From Zymomonas sp. (GTDB lineage: Bacteria > Pseudomonadota > Alphaproteobacteria > Sphingomonadales > Sphingomonadaceae): a stretch of 6,987 nucleotides of DNA. The stretch's first letter is position 1, and every line of letters begins with the position of its first letter. Of this stretch, positions 6,510 to 6,987 are shown one piece after another. The position numbers and the translations under genes were made by a program. Location of the stretch: the NCBI GenBank assembly GCA_027489105.1, contig JAIYAJ010000209.1, positions 1-6,987 of the forward strand. The letters run 5' to 3'. The notes beneath the pieces were generated by a model. It did no database searches, was not told where the DNA came from, and saw only the letters and a list, made by a program, of their open reading frames with translations.

Positions 6510-6987
6510 CATGCCCGGTCTTCCGGTAGAGCGGGCGACTGACACACATCGATCCAAATCGCACGGGTGAGCGCGGCGAGCCGTTCGGGTGTCAGCGCGA
6601 CCGATGCGGTCCGTGAGCCGGCAGCCGGATAGACGATAGCGAATTCGCGCAGCGACAGATCGCAATAGACCGGCAGCGGCGTGGCGAGCCCGAACGGGCA
6701 CACGCCGCCCACGGGATGGCCGGTCAGCGCCTCGACCTCGTCAGCCTCCAGCATGCGTGGGCGGCCGCCCAGGGCATCCTTCGTCTTGCGATTGTCGAGC
6801 CGTGCGTCGCCGCGCGCGACGACGAGCAGCCGGCGATCCCCCACGCGGACCGACAGGGTCTTGGCGATCTGACCCGGCAATACGCCAAGCGTCTCGGCCG
6901 CCTCGGCGACCGTCGCCGTGCTTCGGCCCTGATCGATGATCTCCAGATCGGGCGCGTGACCGGCGAGAAAGGCACGGACGGAGTCGA
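6509..6987 (-). CDS. YbaK/EbsC-family aminoacyl-tRNA deacylase, N-terminus beyond the right edge
   Basis: Predicted trans-editing enzyme of the YbaK/ProX/EbsC family, which hydrolyses mischarged tRNAs such as Cys-, Ala- or Ser-tRNAs; cytoplasmic. About 158 residues are visible in one open frame from 6985 down to the TGA at 6511-6509, and probably only a few N-terminal residues are missing. Motifs in order: STATVAEAAETLGV, then GQIAKTL with the conserved Lys, then GDARLDNRKTKDALG, then GHPVGGVCPFGL, the glycine-rich substrate loop, and a C-terminal hydrophobic strand region. A TTG at 6880 is in frame, but the family-like sequence clearly extends upstream of it, so the true start is outside. 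It is convergent with the lipoprotein gene. Which aminoacyl-tRNA it edits cannot be told from the visible sequence. Confidence 0.9.
   Translation of the reverse strand, partial: DSVRAFLAGHAPDLEIIDQGRSTATVAEAAETLGVLPGQIAKTLSVRVGDRRLLVVARGDARLDNRKTKDALGGRPRMLEADEVEALTGHPVGGVCPFGLATPLPVYCDLSLREFAIVYPAAGSRTASVALTPERLAALTRAIWIDVCQSPALPEDRA

Noticed and set aside
6001..6570. 189-codon plus-strand open frame overlapping the lipoprotein gene in another frame
   Set aside because: The 6077-6457 frame has a signal peptide, lipobox and paired cysteines. The longer frame is Arg-rich and low complexity and runs through the terminator hairpin.

Overview
The window is a high-GC stretch of chromosome whose proteins and gene order fit an alphaproteobacterium, most likely a member of the Sphingomonadales (Sphingomonas, Sphingobium, Novosphingobium and relatives). 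This placement rests on recalled protein character (a long FtsL, the YELGSTFK active site of FtsI, the cysteine synthase type) and on the dcw gene order. It does not come from a database search. Codon and base use look even throughout, and I see no insertion sequence, prophage, integron, CRISPR array, rRNA or tRNA.

Left part (1-3683, minus strand): the head of the division and cell wall (dcw) cluster, in transcription order mraZ, rsmH (mraW), ftsL, ftsI. The ftsI gene runs off the left edge, where murE and the mur/fts genes would be expected. All three junctions are 4-base ATGA overlaps, each preceded by a purine-rich ribosome binding site inside the upstream gene, so the four genes look tightly co-transcribed and translationally coupled. 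MraZ is the cluster's regulator, RsmH methylates 16S rRNA, FtsL is a divisome scaffold and FtsI is the septal transpeptidase.

Control region (3684-4047): 364 bases without a gene, richer in A and T near 3811-3840. It holds candidate minus-strand promoters for the dcw operon, a TGGGG repeat that could be a MraZ operator, and an exact match to the DnaA-box consensus at 3950-3958. All of these are motif readings only.

Right part (4048-6987): ordinary housekeeping and accessory genes. They are a small single-pass membrane protein of unknown function (minus), a cysteine synthase (minus), a divergent DNA-deoxyinosine (hypoxanthine-DNA) glycosylase (plus), a small MliC-like lipoprotein (plus) ended by a convincing hairpin terminator, and a convergent YbaK/EbsC-family aminoacyl-tRNA deacylase (minus) that is cut by the right edge.

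I found no undescribed multi-gene system. The points worth a second look are the layout of the dcw control region, the long Ala/Pro-rich tail of FtsL, and the two small poorly characterised proteins.
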